From Carposina sasakii (Eukaryota; Arthropoda; Insecta; Lepidoptera; Carposinidae): a stretch of 64,000 bases of DNA. The stretch lies in contig CP053170.1 of NCBI GenBank assembly GCA_014607495.2, positions 4,836,001-4,900,000 of the forward strand, in the 5' to 3' direction. A model generated the notes under the pieces. That model made no database searches. It saw nothing but the letters and a program-made list of their open reading frames with translations, and was not told the origin of the DNA. The translations under genes and the position numbers were made by a program. Below, in pieces: positions 62,214 through 64,000 of this stretch (its first letter is position 1; each line of letters starts with the position of its first letter).

Positions 62214-63410
62214 TATATAATATTTTTACACGACACCATGATATTCTGTAAAACGTTACATCTGTTACTTTATTTAGCATAGGCACAATAAAAACAAAGC
62301 ACAAAATAAATAACATCATAAAACTAACGTAAACAAACTTGTAAGTAAACGCATATATTAATACTGTTTACAAAAAAACGCAACAAAAAAAATATAAACA
62401 TTCCGAAATGAACTGAAAATCTAAAGTCATACACGCGAACACCATTCATGAATATGTAAAAAAAAAACAAATCGTTTGACTCCTTTACAACGTACGAGTA
62501 GAATCTGGGCAACACATATACGAGTATGCTGAAGCTCATATTTATATCTGATGTTATAACCTTGAAGGTAAATGAAAAGATAAAGAAAAAAATTCTTATT
62601 GTATTATTTAATATTTATACTGTAAAAAGTTAAATTAATCAAGGAATTGTTATTTAGCGATGAGGTTAGATATGAAAAATATAAAAAAATCTGTAGAGTC
62701 GGTAACAACACCTTGCATCATATTTCACCTTGAGTGTATCTACTCACACCGCTACCTAACGTCAAAAGCTGTCAAAAGCAGTCAAAAGCTTATCAATTTT
62801 ACAGATATACTAGTCAGAGTATAGCAGCGTAGCATTACCAATTCGAATTTCAACCCCTGTCCACAATTATCCGCCCCCACTCCATGTGGGTCAATCGCAA
62901 CCCTTGATCAAGACGAACAATTGCCAGGCCCATTGTAAATATATAGAGCGGTGAATTCTTTATGAGTGTTAAATACAACATTGTAGACTTTGTTTCTTGT
63001 AACTTTGTAACAACATAACATAGCTTTACACGCTCTGTCGAAACATTATGCGAAAACCAGAGCCGAGTTTGATTTTTTTTTTCAGATATCAGTAGGGAAA
63101 GCATGAACTTTTTTACGCCGTAACGCTTTCGACTCGCAATAAAATTTATGAGATCATACTATCGTTGGACGATAGCGTTACGGACTATCGATAGAGGTCC
63201 GTGCTTGCCCCATAGATCTCTATGATTCCATGTTCGTTCATTTGTATTTATTCATTGCGTGTGTCTTATCCCACACATTATATTGCATGAGCTGTCAAGT
63301 ACCTACTTGGGCATCTGACATCCTGTCAATCTATTTATATCTACACGGCGTAATCAATGGGATATGTTAAGCGAAGTGCTGTAAATATACTATCAATGTG
63401 AGACTCAAAA
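62214..63410. other. Stretch without recognised gene
   Basis: GTCAAAAGCTGTCAAAAGC is a short tandem at about 62762. ACTATCGTTGGACGATAG then CGTTACGGACTATCGATAG (63158-63195) can form small hairpins. GGATATGTTAAGCGAAGTG near 63360 is a remnant of MITE type I. Confidence 0.4.
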
Positions 63411-63680
63411 TCACATATTTTTTTTCAAGATATAAATATAATTACAAGTACAAGTATTCACACACACCACAACACATTGACTTAGTCCCACACTAAGATC
63501 CCTAAGGTCTTGTGTCGTGGGTACTAAGCAACGGTATATAAATACATAGATAAGTATAGAAACATCCATGACTCGGAAACAAACATCGATATTCATCACA
63601 TCAATGTTTGCACCTACCGGGATTCGAACCCAGGACATATGGCGCCGCAGGCAAGGCCACTATCAATTACGCAATCGACT
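63411..63680 (-). mobile_element. tRNA-derived SINE common in Lepidoptera
   Basis: On the minus strand a tRNA-like head, GCGTAATTGATAGTGGCC (A-box region) and CCTGGGTTCGAATCCCGG (B box), is followed by the body words GAGTCATGGATGTTTC, AGTACCCACGACACAAG and GTGTGGGACTAAGTCAATG. The head, body and order agree with a widespread lepidopteran SINE I know from many loci. Target duplication not determined. It would be transcribed by RNA polymerase III and moved by a LINE. Confidence 0.8.
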
Positions 63681-63805
63681 GTATTTATGAATATCCCTTA
63701 GTTGTTTAGCAATTATGCATTCTACATGTGGTTTCTCTTCACCACTTATACCTCATACTCAGAATAACGTTATTCTCTGTATTTAGCCAAAATAAGGAAA
63801 TAAAA

Positions 63806-64000
63806 ACATACATACATACATATAATCACGCCTTTATCCGTTACGGGGTAGGCAGAGCACTAAGGGCCGATAGAACCATATGGTGCCACTTCTGACCAAT
63901 TTTGAGGGTATAGTTGAGATGTACATGTTCGGTTAGTAGTGACAGGTGGTCAGCCCATCGCCTACAAAACACCAAGTCCCTCTACTGACTTGTACAGTAT
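63806..64000 (-). mobile_element. SINE-like repeat with TATG tail, cut by window edge
   Basis: The plus strand reads ATACATACATACATATAATC, ACGGGGTAGGCAGAGCAC, TTCTGACCAATTTTGAGGG, TCAGCCCATCGCC and AGTCCCTCTACTGACTTGTA, the reverse of 43562-43785. The 5' end of the repeat lies beyond the window. Confidence 0.75.

Overview
The window reads as gene-poor, A+T-rich nuclear DNA of a moth or butterfly (Lepidoptera). This rests on repeat vocabulary: Lep1-like Helitrons ending near CTAG, RTE-type LINEs whose last residues are LGEAYVQQWTAIG followed by a GAT-repeat tail, a tRNA-derived SINE of a kind common in Lepidoptera, and a mag-like Ty3/Gypsy element with very short LTRs. I recognise no host protein-coding gene. 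Almost every open frame lies in a mobile element or is a chance frame.

Layout. 1-5.1 kb is a mosaic of small repeats: MITEs with CAGGGTG ends, RTE tails and RTE deletion derivatives, and one well-preserved Helitron. 5.18-13.25 kb is a complete Ty3/Gypsy retrotransposon with identical 318-bp LTRs, a 4-bp target duplication, a 1556-codon gag-pol frame and a 1-kb tandem array in its 3' non-coding part. 13.3-45 kb is intergenic or intronic DNA with many small elements: palindromic Harbinger-like MITEs flanked by TTA/TAA, several copies of a 375-bp MITE, a GATTACGTAAAAGC fold-back family, tRNA-like retroposons, and a Harbinger relic that still shows pieces of transposase. 45.7-52.3 kb is a nest: a minus-strand RTE LINE with an 11-bp target duplication is split by a complete 4.4-kb mag-like retrotransposon with identical 111-bp LTRs and a 5-bp duplication. 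52.3-64 kb returns to small elements, including a Lep1 copy split by a 528-bp inverted-repeat element and SINE copies at the right edge.

How the parts relate. Two LTR elements look young enough to be active (identical LTRs, open gag-pol). The RTE LINE family appears in parental form and as short copies that join its 5' and 3' ends, so the short copies were probably moved by the parental enzymes. At least four MITE types share a CAGGGTG or CAGGATG terminus and a TA target, which suggests a common mariner-like transposase not encoded here.

The most interesting signals are the in-frame RTE deletion derivative, the two-phase tandem array in the first LTR element, the GC-rich coding patches of the mag-like element, a short retroposon whose 5' part is inverted as expected from twin priming, and a tRNA-like SINE split between its A and B boxes. 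I found no clear sign of a new defence or metabolic system. Boundaries were read by eye and those marked approximate may be off by several bases.
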